Assembly: GCA_013407085.1 (NCBI GenBank)
Contig: JACCGJ010006066.1
Coordinates: forward strand, 62,001-126,000
Source of the DNA: Atriophallophorus winterbourni
Taxonomy: Eukaryota > Platyhelminthes > Trematoda > Plagiorchiida > Microphallidae
DNA length: 64,000 nucleotides
Direction of reading: 5' to 3'
In this document: in pieces, positions 43,693-53,759 of the stretch
How positions within the stretch are numbered: the first letter of the stretch is position 1
Layout of the letters: each line of letters starts with the position of its first letter
Program-made: the position numbers and the translations under genes
The notes under the pieces: generated by a model
Databases searched by the model: none
What the model saw: the letters and a program-made list of their open reading frames with translations, nothing else
Told to the model about the DNA's origin: nothing

Positions 43693-44847
43693 TTTCGGAC
43701 AACCCTCGGGCGCAAAACCCGAGGTATTACCAAGTTTTTTGGTATGTCCAAATTAGTGCTGTGTGGAGAATCTACGTCACTGGAAGGTTGTGGCGTTGAG
43801 GTTCTTGATGCAGGAGCGTTGAGCGCATACGAAGCGAGGCTTTCGTTTGCTGCATCACAACTTAGCCAAGATTCGTCCCCTATATTTTCTACCAGCACTT
43901 GAGCGTTCTTGATTAAAATATCCGCTGTTGCGGAGTTATTCAATCGGAGCTTATCAGGGTTGCTCTTCGGTTTTGCTACTTTGCTACCCGAACGCTGGAA
44001 CGCAAAATAATTTGCTGAAACTGGGCGGCTATCTGGCACCAATCTATACAAACCATTTGTATTGGTATGTATTTGGTCGCCTTTAGAGAGAAACAGGTCT
44101 CTGTCTCTCTGGTTTCTAAATTCCACCAAGATTGGCCTTGCTTGGTTTCCTTTCTTATACAGACCGATTCTGTGTACCCGAACTAATTGTAGATTGGGCT
44201 TAAGGTCTGCCAGACGCAGTAAATTTTGTGCGCATTTGCGATCTAAACTGCGTCGTGCTTTAGCCTCCTGTATAAAAGGCTCTTGCTCGTTATGGATCAG
44301 AATGTTTCTAGTCCTGATTTTCAAACTTTTCTCGGGAAAAGTGCCTTTTTTCTGCAACGCTCGCATTTCGCTGCGGATTGAAGCCATTTGCGAGTTAATC
44401 GTCGCTAAATTACCGAGATGCGGCTCGGTTTTTTTACTTGTTGGGGAGCGCGGTAAATTTCGAGCTTGCTGGCTCTTTTTCTTACGCTGACTAACAACAT
44501 TGTTGTTAGTTTTACCCTGACATTTTTTCCGCAGATTTTCGTACATCCACCGGCGTATGCAAGATTGGTTTATGCGATGCTGCAACTTGCGCGTAAGATC
44601 TTTGTGTTGGTTCCTGCAATGTTGCGAGTGATTGGGAAACTTGCTTACGATAAGCCTCCCGTGCAACTTCTTTGCATTCCATGCAGACAAATTCGAACCA
44701 TGTATGGGCTGCATATATGGTGTACTGGTCTTTTGGTATGCTAGAGCACCTTTGGTGCGCCCAGCGTCTGCATGTACAACACTCAATACCTTTGGCTACA
44801 TGCTTACCACAACCAGCATTTAAGCATGGGAAAGTAATGTGAGCCAT
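43665..44847 (-). pseudogene. LINE-A copy d ORF1 (PHD finger + RRM-like), one frameshift
   Basis: ATG at 44847 opens a zinc finger: C-x4-C, C-x2-C (ECCTCRRWAHQRC) and C-x2-C (FVCMECKE), matching copy a. The frame shifts between 44786 and 44512. The long second frame then runs to 43665. It has a probable coiled coil (NSQMASIRSEMRALQKKG), the conserved block RTRNILIHNEQEPFIQEAKA, LVRVHRIGLYKKGN and RPILVEFRNQRDRDLFLSKG, and a Ser/Thr-rich tail ending NLVIPRVLRPRVV. The same tail motif (LPRVLRPRA) ends ORF1 of copy a. Confidence 0.85.
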
Positions 44848-44978
44848 AGTGAAGATATATTAAATAGATATTTATATCTAAGTAGTGCAGGTAATGTAGA
44901 TTGCAATTTCACACAATCGGCAAAATATCGTAATTTTTAATCAGAGCGTGAGAAATACAACCAAGTTGAACGTACCGC

Positions 44979-45450
44979 GCTTCTTTAGCATCCGTATAGT
45001 TAACGCGTAAAACTCACTTTCAGCAGAAGTTATCGTGGCAACTTCAGTAATTGCGTTCAAAAATGGGCTGGACTAACAATGGCAGGTGCTCTTCCCGGAG
45101 CATTACCTTTGAGACTAAATCCCTCATTTTCATGATTGAAAAAAAACACAAAAATATTCAAAAAACATTTTGAAACACCAAAAAGAATTTTTTTCCATCT
45201 TTTCGCATTTGTGGAAATAAACTGCTGTCCATCGTCTTTTCATTCGATTGGACATGCAACATGCATAACTCTCTCACCTTTCGGTGATAAGAAATCTCCC
45301 ATCTTCCATTCACAGTTTCACACACCTGTGTTACTTACGAATCAATCCTGGTAGTGTTGGGTGTTTTCAAGCACACTTTCGAAAGAATCTGGGCACTCGT
45401 TTTGACTTGGTCGACTATCGCTCTGTGATACTGATACTGATACTAACTTG
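44979..45450 (+). mobile_element. LINE-A copy c, part 2 (ORF2 end and 3' UTR)
   Basis: This matches copy b at 34950-35424 at roughly 90% identity by eye. It carries the last ORF2 codons with extra stops and then the 3' UTR, ending in GATACT units (45425-45443). It completes the element interrupted at 40360. Confidence 0.85.
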
Positions 45451-45611
45451 AACTTGAACTTCAGCATGGGCCTTGACAACTGTTTTACGCGGTACGTTCA
45501 ACTTTGTTTAATTTCTTTTTCTTCTTCTGAATAGACGGCAGGACTACAGTCCGTGAAAGCCTCTCCACCTCCCGGGTCTCTGCTATCTCATCGTAGATTT
45601 CTCACGAGGAG

Positions 45612-47782
45612 TTACTGAGCTGGATGAGTAGGCGAATCGCGCAGGATAGCGGGAAGTTCATCGTCCAATATGCGTTTAAACTGCTCTTCGGTGACTGCCC
45701 CAATTGCATCAGCGGCGAGTGCATTCCAAATATTGACCATTCTGGTCGACAGAGTAAACGATGGCTTCAGGTGTTCCTTTCCGCGCTTCTGCAACTTCAG
45801 CGAATGACCCCTAGTTCTGGAGCCCGTGGATACCGAAAAGAATTGTTGAAGTTCCGTTCCGTAATATCGAAGCAGGAATCTCCGCGTGACCAGCAAATCA
45901 TATCGCATTCTTCGATATTCCAGTGGGAAAAGTTTGATTTCCCGCAATCTGTCGTCATAGAAAATATGAAACATACCCCTCACTTGCTAGCCCTCCTTTG
46001 GACTTTCTCCAGTCGATCCTTCTCCCCTTTATTTAACGGAGAGTTCACCGGAAGCCCAAATTCTAATATTCGTCTGACTTGAGAGCTATACAGAACTTGA
46101 AAAACTTTGGGATTTATCTCTAAGAAGGTTCGTCTCAATGCCCACCACATGCGGCTGGCAGAACCGACCTTTCTGGCAGTATCCTCCGCAGTTTTGAGGG
46201 AAAAAGTTACCATCACCCCCAAATCTCGCTCTACATCAACTGTTCTGGGACCATGGCCCTCCAAATGATATGCATGTCGCATGTTGTTGCTCCCGATGTG
46301 CATGATATCACACTTCTTTTCATTAATCGGGGGCATCCATCCGTCAGTCCAATTCCGAAGTTCATTCAAATCATTTTGCAGGTGGGAAGCGTCAGCGACA
46401 GTCGTGACAGAAGCCCACACCTTCAGATCATCTGCAAATAATAGATAACCACTGTTTAGAATACCGGAAATGTCACTCACATAGAGTTTGAACAGGGTTG
46501 GCCCCAGAACGGATCCTTGCGGTACACCAGAAGTAGGGATGAAGGATGCAGATCTGGCCCCATTGACTTCAACGAGGCTTCGCCTTCCGATAAGAAAATC
46601 CTCAATCCAAGCAAGCAAAAAAGCCTCTATACCAGACATTTTTAGTTTCCAAAGAAGCCTCTGATGTGGACACGGTCGAATGCTTTACTAAAGTCGATGA
46701 AGACTACATCAACTGGCACACCAGCGTCAAGGCTTCTGCACCAATGTTCTCGGGCGGTCAGTAGATTGGGGACACATGAGCGGCCTTCCGTGAAGCCGTG
46801 TTGTGCATTCGAGCATTGATGGGTCTCACGCAAATACTGTTCTATCTTATCCTTTACAATCCGTTCCAGCTATTTGCCTACGACAGACGTATGTATGTAT
46901 GATGTATGAAAGCACAAGCCTGATCCAGGCAAAGTGCCGCAGTCAGAAAATGCACGTGGGCTAAGATACTGTCAGGTTGCCCAGGCCTAGACAGATATGA
47001 GGGGGAAATAGAAATGGTAGTGAGACTCCAGCGTGTACTCGCATGCAGCTCAATACCGTTGGCTAATCAATTTAGCACGATGTTAGCCGCACAGCACAGA
47101 AATGCTGCACGATTGCACATTGGTGCAGCGATTGCACATTGGTGCAGACGTAAGTGTAACAGGACGGTAATTTACAGGATCTGATAAACTCCCACCTTTG
47201 AACATCGGCTTTACTATACCCATTTTCCAATCCTCTGGTAGACGTCCCAAATTGATTGAAATTTGGAATATAGCGGCTAAAGCTGAACTGATGATCTTTA
47301 ATAAAGGTTTTAATATGGCAGGGTGAATACCATCAGGACCTGGAGGTGTCTGTACCTTCAGATGTTTGATGAGGATTCGCACCATGTCAGCCGTAATCTC
47401 AAAATTGGCCATTACTTCCGTCGACGATATTTGTTCGCAGGATATCGTAGGCTCTATTGCGTAAACTGATTGGTATTGCGATGCAAACACCTCAGCTTTC
47501 CCAGTGTCAGTCTATAACCTCCCGTTCCAGAGAAGGTACGGGGTTCGATGATTTGACCCGTCGCCGGATGTACGCAAATAATTGTTTAGGATTATATTTT
47601 TAAGAATTTGCTAATTGAAGCTCGAATCGACTTCTTTTATCCTTCTTCAATTTTGAGCCAAGATTCCGTACAGCCCGATACTCTTCGTAATGGGCGTCCG
47701 ATCGGCTCGTTCTGAATTTAATCCAAAGACGCTTTCTTTTCCAAATTACTTTTCTCTGAATTCGCTGTACATTGGTAATCAA
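45612..47782 (-). pseudogene. LINE-D-like reverse transcriptase, broken
   Basis: From the 5' side a basic linker (RKVIWKRKRLWIKFRTSRSD) leads to PGPDGIHPAILKPLL, then DWKMGIVKPMFKGGSLSDPV and NYRPVTLTS (47083-47490). SINE-A follows. After it come QHGFTEGRSCVPNLL, DVVFIDFSKAFDRVH (motif A), TSGVPQGSVLGPTLFKLYVS and LLFADDLKVWAS (46639-45980). The C-terminus is VRRILEFGLPVNSP, TRGHSLKLQKRGKE and MVNIWNALAADAI (45983-45612). Small frameshifts occur near 46640 and 45982. It is related to, but clearly diverged from, the LINE-D at 16205-17341. Confidence 0.82.
46892..47144 (+). mobile_element. SINE-A reference copy with 8-bp target duplication
   Basis: This 253-bp non-coding insertion is flanked by CAGACGTA at 46884-46891 and 47145-47152. 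It interrupts the LINE-D-like RT, and the reading is perfect when it is removed. It has two modules. The left one (AGCACAAGCCTGATCCAGGC to CCAGGCCTAGACAGATATGA) and the right one (GGTAGTGAGACTCCAGCGTG to TGCTGCACGATTGCACAT) recur in both orientations at 52480-52705, 54672-55020, 55400-55570, 55690-55830, 56821-57010, 60450-60690 and 60725-60890. The edges carry TATG repeats (left) and a doubled GATTGCACATTGGTGCAG (right). I cannot assign a tRNA or 5S origin by eye. Confidence 0.8.
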
Positions 47783-47829
47783 TTTATCGCATATATATAT
47801 TCATTGGTAATCAATTTATCGCATATAAA
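47771..47829 (+). repeat. Tandem duplication of an about 27-bp unit
   Basis: The unit TTGGTAATCAATTTATCGCA followed by TATA occurs at 47771 and again at about 47804. It lies at the fading 5' edge of the LINE-D-like element. Confidence 0.75.
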
Positions 47830-47869
47830 TAGGCAAAATTTTGTTACAAAGTGGCACCACATGTTAGAG

Positions 47870-49410
47870 CTCTCTTCAATTTCGAAACCCGTCCTGGGAC
47901 AACTGCCGGTACGTTTATTCAGAGTAGAACTCGTAAATGGATGTGCCGCGTGCACTGAGTTTAAACTGCCAAATGATTGGGAGTGTTATAGAAAATTACG
48001 AATTCATTGCACGGTACAGGTTCGCCAGGACAAAATTGATCATCAAACTAAACTCACGGGTCATTTCCTGGAAAACAGCAAGCTCTTGTTCAAATTTATC
48101 AACAATAAACGGAAGGTTTAGACTCGTATCTCTTCACTTACCGCTAGTATATTTTCCACGACGAAATCAAAGGATGCGGCAAATGTTTTAAGATCACATT
48201 ACATGCAAATTTTCCAAACCCCCTCTCTAAATTTTCCCTATGCATTTGACCCCATCACCTCAAACTTCTTGTATTATGTTTTCTGCTAACAAAGTTCGAG
48301 AAAAAATCATGCAACTTCGACTCAACTCCTCACCGGGTATCGACCGTATCACACCGAAAGCGTTGTGCGCAGTTGCCGACTTTGCGAACCGCTCACGGCG
48401 TATTTCCAAGGATTGTTGGATAACTCTCAAGTCCCTATTGGTTGGAAGGAAGGTATCATCACTCCCATTTTCAAGGGTGGAAGCCGTAGTGATCCTGACA
48501 ATTGCCGTCCAGTCACCCTTCTCCCAGTGCTAACCAAGGTGATGAAAGCGTTTGTTGCCGATGAAATTATAGCTTTTGTGAATAGTTCCCATATTATGGT
48601 TTCAGAACAACATGGATTTCGTAGAGGGCATTCATGTACCACTAATTTGCTTTTAGCCATAGAAAACTGGACTAAAGCTGCTGATGAAGGTCAGGGTGTG
48701 GACGTAGATTCCTCTAAGGCATTTGACCGAGTTGACCATACGATATTGCTTAACAAGCTGTTTTGCTGTCATGAGTAGCTGCATTCCTACGTTCGCGAAA
48801 CCTTCGGGTGCATGTTAGACAGACCCTTTCAGTTTACTGAACTATGAAGCCGCCTCCAGCAACTCAACGTGTTCCCGATCAGTTACCGTCGCATCCAAGG
48901 AGATCTGATACTCATTTTCCAGATCCTTAAGGAGATTAAACATCCGTGCCATGGACTGCTTTTGATGACACCCAGTTCCGGAACGCGGGGATATGTCTTC
49001 AAGCTAGCCCACCAGCCCAGTCGGTTGAACTGCCGTATATTTTTCTTTTCTGTCCGTACCCCTCGTTTTTGGAATGATCTACCAGTTTTGTCGTGACCTC
49101 CCCATCGCTCTCCATTTTTAAAAAGCGATTTGACGCGTATCTCTATTTTCTCAACCGGTTTAATGGATTTTCGCTTTTCCTTCCCGATACTGCACCCATT
49201 TTCCTCTTCCTTTCCAGATACATTTACGTTACCTCGCCGATTCATCTCCCCCTGTATCGACTGTTATGATACATAATCCCACCCTTTACGGGACCTTGGC
49301 AAATGACGCCGAACCCGCTGAACTCCACCCGACCCCCAGTACTGACTATCCTATTGCTATATACTAAGCTCATAGCTTTTTGTACCATAATATACTATTG
49401 ACTATTGAAA
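47870..49410 (+). pseudogene. LINE-D-like element, plus strand, rearranged
   Basis: Frames read a linker (about 47930-48120), then VREKIMQLRLNSSPGIDRIT. RT follows at 48365-48778: GWKEGIITPIFKGGSRSDPD, NCRPVTLLPVLTKVM, QHGFRRGHSCTTNLLLAIEN and VDSSKAFDRVDHT. The RT centre with GVPQG and the catalytic ADD is missing. The C-terminus follows at 48869-49100 (YRRIQGDLILIFQILKEI, then GTRGYVFKLAH and FFFSVRTPRFWNDLP). The 3' UTR runs to about 49410. It is not functional. Confidence 0.75.
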
Positions 49411-49610
49411 GCCATTCCCGATTCAGTGTGGAGTACCTCAGGGGTCCGTTCTTGGCCCTCGTTTATTTTTGATATTTATCAACGACATTGGTGGGTACGT
49501 CGAATCACCATTTCTCCTGTTCGCGGATGATATCAAGATTTGGCGGGTCATCAACTCACCCAGCGATACAGGGAAACTTCAATCCGACCTGATTCATTAC
49601 ACGCATGGTC
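49411..49610 (+). pseudogene. RT centre fragment (GVPQG and FADD motifs) downstream of its own C-terminus
   Basis: The reading VPQGSVLGPRLFLIFINDI, then FLLFADDIKIWRVINSP and TGKLQSDL is exactly the RT block absent from the preceding fragment. It sits after that element's C-terminus and 3' UTR. It is therefore either a separate truncated copy or a transposed piece. It merges at about 49615 into a SINE-B-like repeat. Confidence 0.75.
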
Positions 49611-49614
49611 TACG

Positions 49615-49770
49615 ATCAACCGCATATTGTCAACCAAAGTGACGAGGAAAGCTTATTATGGTGCATGTAAATTAAACCTCAAGAAGCTGCCGTGCTGATG
49701 TACTTCTACTCTTTCACAAATCTTGATTAAATGCATGTTTCTTTCGAGGTTTTTTAGAAGGGCACCCCTG
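49615..49770 (+). repeat. SINE-B fragment, 5' part
   Basis: The stretch around AAGTGACGAGGAAAGCTTAT and the later ATTAAATGCATGTTTCTTTC recurs in the same order near 53770, 56200, 57820 and 59770. 49770-50000 shows nothing recognisable. Confidence 0.55.
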
Positions 49771-50006
49771 ACGAATAAAACAAACCGGGTCGCCTGATTG
49801 ACGGAAGTTGGAAACTGAGAAATTGCTGTTTAGTGAGACATGTTGTACCTTGGCAACAAACCCCATCTTCACTAAATTTAAACAGCCTGACTCGCCCATG
49901 ATAACTAACTTCCATCGTTCCCACTGCACTTTCCCATGATTATTATATACCCTCACACGCTCAGTCTCTTATTTTCATATAAATACAAACCATGTCCACG
50001 GTCGGT

Positions 50007-50550
50007 TCCCAAGGTTGTCATAGCCGAGGTGGCAGTGGGAAAAAGCTCCCACTGTCTATCAAATGCTCCCATAAGGTGCGCGTCTCAAATAGCCTCTGAC
50101 AACCAAGTCCAGCTTCTGGCCTGATAAAGTGGCTCCCCGAGCCCGGCGTAACTTCTACCAACAGGAGAAGGGGCGAGGGCGAGTTACTGGCGCCTGAAAA
50201 CGAGTTTGCTGCGGGCAGATGAAGTTCGTTAGCCTGGGATGGCATTTTATCTAAGGGAAGGAAAACCCTGATTTTAAACCTCAGCTGACTTGCGGGATAC
50301 CCGATCTCGGGAAAGGCTTCGGAAGAAAAACCTGAGAATAAATCTGAAACAGACTCTCGTAGACGGTTAGTTGGTGCACACCACCTCTTTCTGGAAACTC
50401 CCTGCTGCCTTGCAGGTCGCACTTGGTTGTGCAAAGTCTAGAAAAGCTAACTCGAACAAACGCTGAGTGGTGCTAGGGACGTCGCTTTGTACCTAAATTT
50501 CCCACACTCTTCATTGAAGTCGACTCATCCTCCAGGAGGAGATAGTCGTA
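50007..50550 (+). mobile_element. Rep-540 copy 1
   Basis: This non-coding repeat of about 540 bp is colinear with 62494-63042. It starts TTCCCAAGGTTGTCATAGCC and ends with CATCCTCCAGGAGGAGATAG and TCGTACAAA. An inverted repeat GGTTGTCA / TGACAACC near the 5' end is kept in both copies, which suggests a folded RNA. No open frame is shared between copies, so it is a SINE-like non-autonomous element. Confidence 0.8.
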
Positions 50551-50734
50551 CAAATTCAAATCAACTGTCCACTGTCAAATGCGCTCACTGTATGCTTGAA
50601 CTTTCTACTCCCGATTCACGTTCCATTCCAGTCCTGTTCTGTTTTCCTGACTGTTGTGTTAAGAACAAAGCATAGATTGATAGAACGCGACAATTGTCTC
50701 TGATTCAACATCGACGATTTATCCATCATAACAA

Positions 50735-50905
50735 GCTGTAGGCACCCACTTTGTTTGTGCGTACTCTTCTATAGAATCCGTGCCTATTTAAGTCCCAATC
50801 TTCCCCATCCTTTAGGATTTTAATTTTTCGTGGTTGTGTGGCAGCTAAGTAATCGGTACATGCTACCAGTGTAACGCTGTCTCTGATGATGGTTTTCTAA
50901 TGATC
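50735..50905 (+). repeat. SINE-B copy (3' part)
   Basis: It contains TTTGTTTGTGCGTACTCTTC, the TTTAGGATTTTAA stretch and CTACCAGTGTAACGCTGTCT, ending TCTGATGATGG. The same order occurs at 54060-54240 and at other sites. The 3' tail of GAT/ATG units varies between copies. Confidence 0.7.
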
Positions 50906-51009
50906 AACTAAAGGAATGTAAGGATGTAACGCATTTTGACAGCTCTACGTTGCTATCTAATCTAATTTTCTAGCTGATTTAGCAACTATTAGTTTCGTCC
51001 ATTAAAAAA

Positions 51010-51590
51010 GTTCCGTTCAGTTTACACAGAACTGACGAGCTAATCGAACTAGCAGAATTTCTTTCGGCGGAACGCTGCATAGAAGCGCCATTACTGGTAA
51101 ACGTCTTTAGTCGTTTGAAAAATTCTGCGTTCTTGACGCCAAGAGTTTATCCGGACTGCATTTACGGAGCATACAACCGACGACGGAAAAAGAAGAGTTT
51201 CCTCTTCACCAGCGTGGTGGAGGTCAGCTAAGAACCGTTTTAGTGTCAGAACGTCTGTTTACATTTACTTTGTGTATAAACGGGAGAATGCTACTACAAG
51301 TGGTCTACCTGTTCTTAGATAGCAATCCTCGGGAGTGTTTTGGAAACATCTTGCCACCAGTTGCGTGCTAGATGGACAGGCTATACGTTCTTCTGAAAGA
51401 CTGTTAAAGAAATTGACCTTCTTGAGGCTGAAAAATGTTTCTTAAAGTCTATCCGGCATTGCTGCTTAGCAAGTTTAAGGGAATGACTGCGCGTGCCTAG
51501 CTCGGGGCTTAAGGTATCGGCCTGCTCCCGAAATGCTGCAGAGTCATCGATTGTTTTCACACCCATACACATCCATTTAAGTATAACTTT
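51010..51590 (-). mobile_element. LINE-A fragment (5'-truncated, minus strand)
   Basis: The inverted 3' UTR (51010-51240) resembles 40370-40740, and the ORF2 C-terminus lies at 51572-51381 (LSPELGTRSHSLKLAKQQCR). It is heavily decayed. 50906-51009 shows nothing recognisable. Confidence 0.7.
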
Positions 51591-51639
51591 GTTTTGATTG
51601 ACCTTTTTCTATTTTGAATCCAAACAGTACCGTTAGGTA

Positions 51640-51660
51640 ATATTATTATTATTATTATTA
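51640..51660. repeat. (ATT)n microsatellite
   Basis: Seven ATT units mark the edge of the inverted Rep-540 copy and probably its tail. Confidence 0.85.
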
Positions 51661-52305
51661 CACAAGTCTTTACAGACGATGTGCCAACAAGTATACCATG
51701 AAGAGGGTACATGATGAAAAAAATGTAGGTTCCATGGTTCTTGTTGAAGGCGACATACTACCCGGTTGCCAAGGCCGAAGTAGGGGGTTGGCTTAGGGGA
51801 CCCCACCCGGAGCCTTTGACTCAAAAGTCTACCCGCAAGGCAGCGGTGTTTTTTCCTTCACGAGAGCCGGTGACCATTTTGAGGGTTCTTGCGCCTCTCT
51901 TGAAGTGCCTCTGCGATTGTTCGAGTACGCCTCTCTAGCCTTTGCACGACCAGGTGCAACCTGCAAGGCAGCAAGGATTTTTCCTCAGGGTTCACTTCCG
52001 AAGCCTTTCCCGCAATCGGGTATGCCGCAAGGCAGCGGAGGTTTGGAATAAGGGTTTTCCTTCCCTTAGATGGACTGCCCTCCCAGGCTGACGAGCTCCA
52101 TCTACCCGGAGCAAACTGGTTTTGAGGCGCCAGTCATCCGCCTTCGCCCCTTCTGTCAGTAGAAGCAGTTCCGCCACGTGCATGCCAGGACCTGGGCTTT
52201 GTTTGTCAGAGGCTGTTTGAGACGCACGCCATATGGGAGCATTTTATAGACAGTAGGAGCTCATCCCCACTGCCGCCCCCGGCTGTGACAACCTTGGAAC
52301 CTTAG
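51661..52305 (-). mobile_element. Rep-540 copy 2 (inverted, longer 3' end)
   Basis: Its reverse complement starts TTCCAAGGTTGTCACAGCCG and follows copies 1 and 3 through the centre. It then diverges over the last 100-150 bp before the ATT tract, so a second 3'-end subtype may exist. Confidence 0.75.
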
Positions 52306-52375
52306 GTAATATACTTCGCGTGGAATTAGATCATCGGAGATTGCCCAGATCGAGTCAGATTAAATTTTTTTAAAT

Positions 52376-52850
52376 GGTAGTGAGACTCCATTGTGTTTTT
52401 GCTTGCAGCTTATTACTCGTGGCAATTGCATATAGCGATAAAGAAGAAAGGCACACTCGCGCCGGTAGGCACGGGTGTGAAATCATACAACTTAGGTACT
52501 GTGCGGCTAACATCGTGCTAACTTGATTGGCCACCGGTAGTGAGCTGCATGTTGAAATAGGCTGGAGTCTCACTACCATTTCTATTTTGTTTCTCATATA
52601 TGTCTAGGCCTGGGCAACCAGACAGTATCTTAGTCCACATGCATTGTGTGACTGGGCGGCACTTTGCCTGGATCCATCTTGTGTTTTCATACATGCATAC
52701 ACAGAGTTGCGTGGGGAAACAAGCTGTTCTCTCTTCTCCTTTATCTGTCATAGCCTATGCAACGTGAAAGTATCTCAGCTCGCATGCAGTATCCGATTGT
52801 GGCACTGCCTTGCTCAAGCTTGTGTTTTCATAGATACCTCATGCATCTGT
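52376..52850. repeat. SINE-A cluster (partial forward, full inverted, partial inverted)
   Basis: 52376-52445 is a forward right module. 52480-52705 is a complete inverted copy (right module then left module, ending TTTCATACATGCATACAC). 52745-52850 is a further inverted left module. The forward and inverted neighbours could fold into a hairpin if transcribed. Confidence 0.7.
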
Positions 52851-53038
52851 ATCTTACGCTCTTCCAACTCTCGCGATGACATATACTGTATTACAATTGA
52901 CCATCGATACTTGCGGTCGTTCTATTGTTATTTTTATGAGATTGTGGAAATTTTTGTATCAATCGAAATACCGTTTCTCATGACAATATTGTGTTTTGAA
53001 TATTTCGCTTAAATTTTCTAGAAATTTTCAGCGCTGTT

Positions 53039-53674
53039 ATGTTTCGGCGAATTTTCTTTTCTCACAATCTATTACGTGCCTGTCGGCTTGCTGTTTCGGC
53101 TGCCGTTTTTCAAGAAGTCCGTGATGTGCAGCCTCTGTCAGACCCTAACAGTACAGTACCTGATGAATCATTCAAATCAAAAAGCCCTCTGCAATCCCGA
53201 TCTGATATTCTACACTCTACCTTACAGTTGCATTTAGATGCAACTTGGAGTCTGTTACACCAACTTCTACGAGAATATGATATTATTCTTTACGAGTTGC
53301 GTCACCTCTCTGGGCTGCATTCTATTTTCCTACAGGAATACACTTTTGATTCTAACCCAGATATAGACGACCGCTTGGTTTCTATTCGTTCCCAATGGAC
53401 AGATACGCTGCAACGCTTGGATAAAGTCGAATCGTCTATTCGCTCCGCGATCGCTACACTACGATCATCCATAGAAACGTCTTTCGTCTGTGAAGAACTG
53501 CTGCTTCGAGTCGATTCTGATTCTGCTTCGTACACACTTTCTGCACAAGGCAGCAGAATGTTACACGACGCGGAATCAGACTTTCAACAATTGGCTGAAA
53601 CGCGCCAGTCGCTTGTAGAGCAATGGGCCTATGTGTTGAAAGATCATATCGAAAACTGGAATACACCCTCTTGA
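53039..53674 (+). CDS. DIABLO: Predicted mitochondrial Smac/DIABLO-like protein (single exon)
   Basis: ATG at 53039 opens 211 residues to TGA. A strong splice acceptor (TTCTAGAAATTTTCAG, ending 53031) sits 7 nt upstream, so the start is probably just after a cis- or trans-splice junction. Residues 1-24 are basic and hydrophobic with no acidic residue (MFRRIFFSHNLLRACRLAVS), a mitochondrial presequence. The rest is predicted helical: LREYDIILYELRHLSGLHSI, RSQWTDTLQRLDKVESSIRS, EELLLRVDSDSASYTLSAQG, DAESDFQQLAETRQSL. The spacing fits the three-helix bundle of Smac/DIABLO, with ExY-x4-Y-x-L-x2-L and D-x-AS-x-T positions resembling the family. The family's mature N-terminus binds IAPs (AVPI in human). 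Here the candidate A-V sites (AVSA, AVFQ) are not canonical. Its gene neighbour is TTC5. Another mitochondrial coiled-coil protein remains possible. Confidence 0.5.
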   Translation: MFRRIFFSHNLLRACRLAVSAAVFQEVRDVQPLSDPNSTVPDESFKSKSPLQSRSDILHSTLQLHLDATWSLLHQLLREYDIILYELRHLSGLHSIFLQEYTFDSNPDIDDRLVSIRSQWTDTLQRLDKVESSIRSAIATLRSSIETSFVCEELLLRVDSDSASYTLSAQGSRMLHDAESDFQQLAETRQSLVEQWAYVLKDHIENWNTPS

Positions 53675-53759
53675 TACTTTACTGTTTTCTTATATACGTC
53701 AAAACCGTGTTGATTGTGGTTTTGCAATAAGCTTATTCTTGAAGTGTCTGTGCTTTCTT

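Larger units (their letters stand above)
40361..44978 (-). mobile_element. LINE-A copy d, full-length, inserted in copy c
   Basis: This is a 4.6-kb minus-strand LINE-A with its 5' end at 44978 (GCGGTACGTTCAACTT read inward) and its 3' end at 40361 with TGAAC-type repeats. GCTT at 40357-40360 and 44979-44982 is a candidate 4-bp target duplication. Joining the flanks restores the copy c sequence (compare 34944-34960). ORF1 has one frameshift. ORF2 has two nonsense codons and one frameshift. With copy a it is the best-preserved LINE in the window. Confidence 0.9.
45500..47860 (-). mobile_element. LINE-D-like element, minus strand, split by SINE-A
   Basis: The element has a degenerate RT ORF, with its 3' UTR at 45500-45611. 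It is split by SINE-A at 46892-47144. Removing SINE-A and one CAGACGTA restores the reading NYRPVTLTSV-VGK...LERIVKDKI. The 5' side fades out beyond 47782. Confidence 0.8.
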
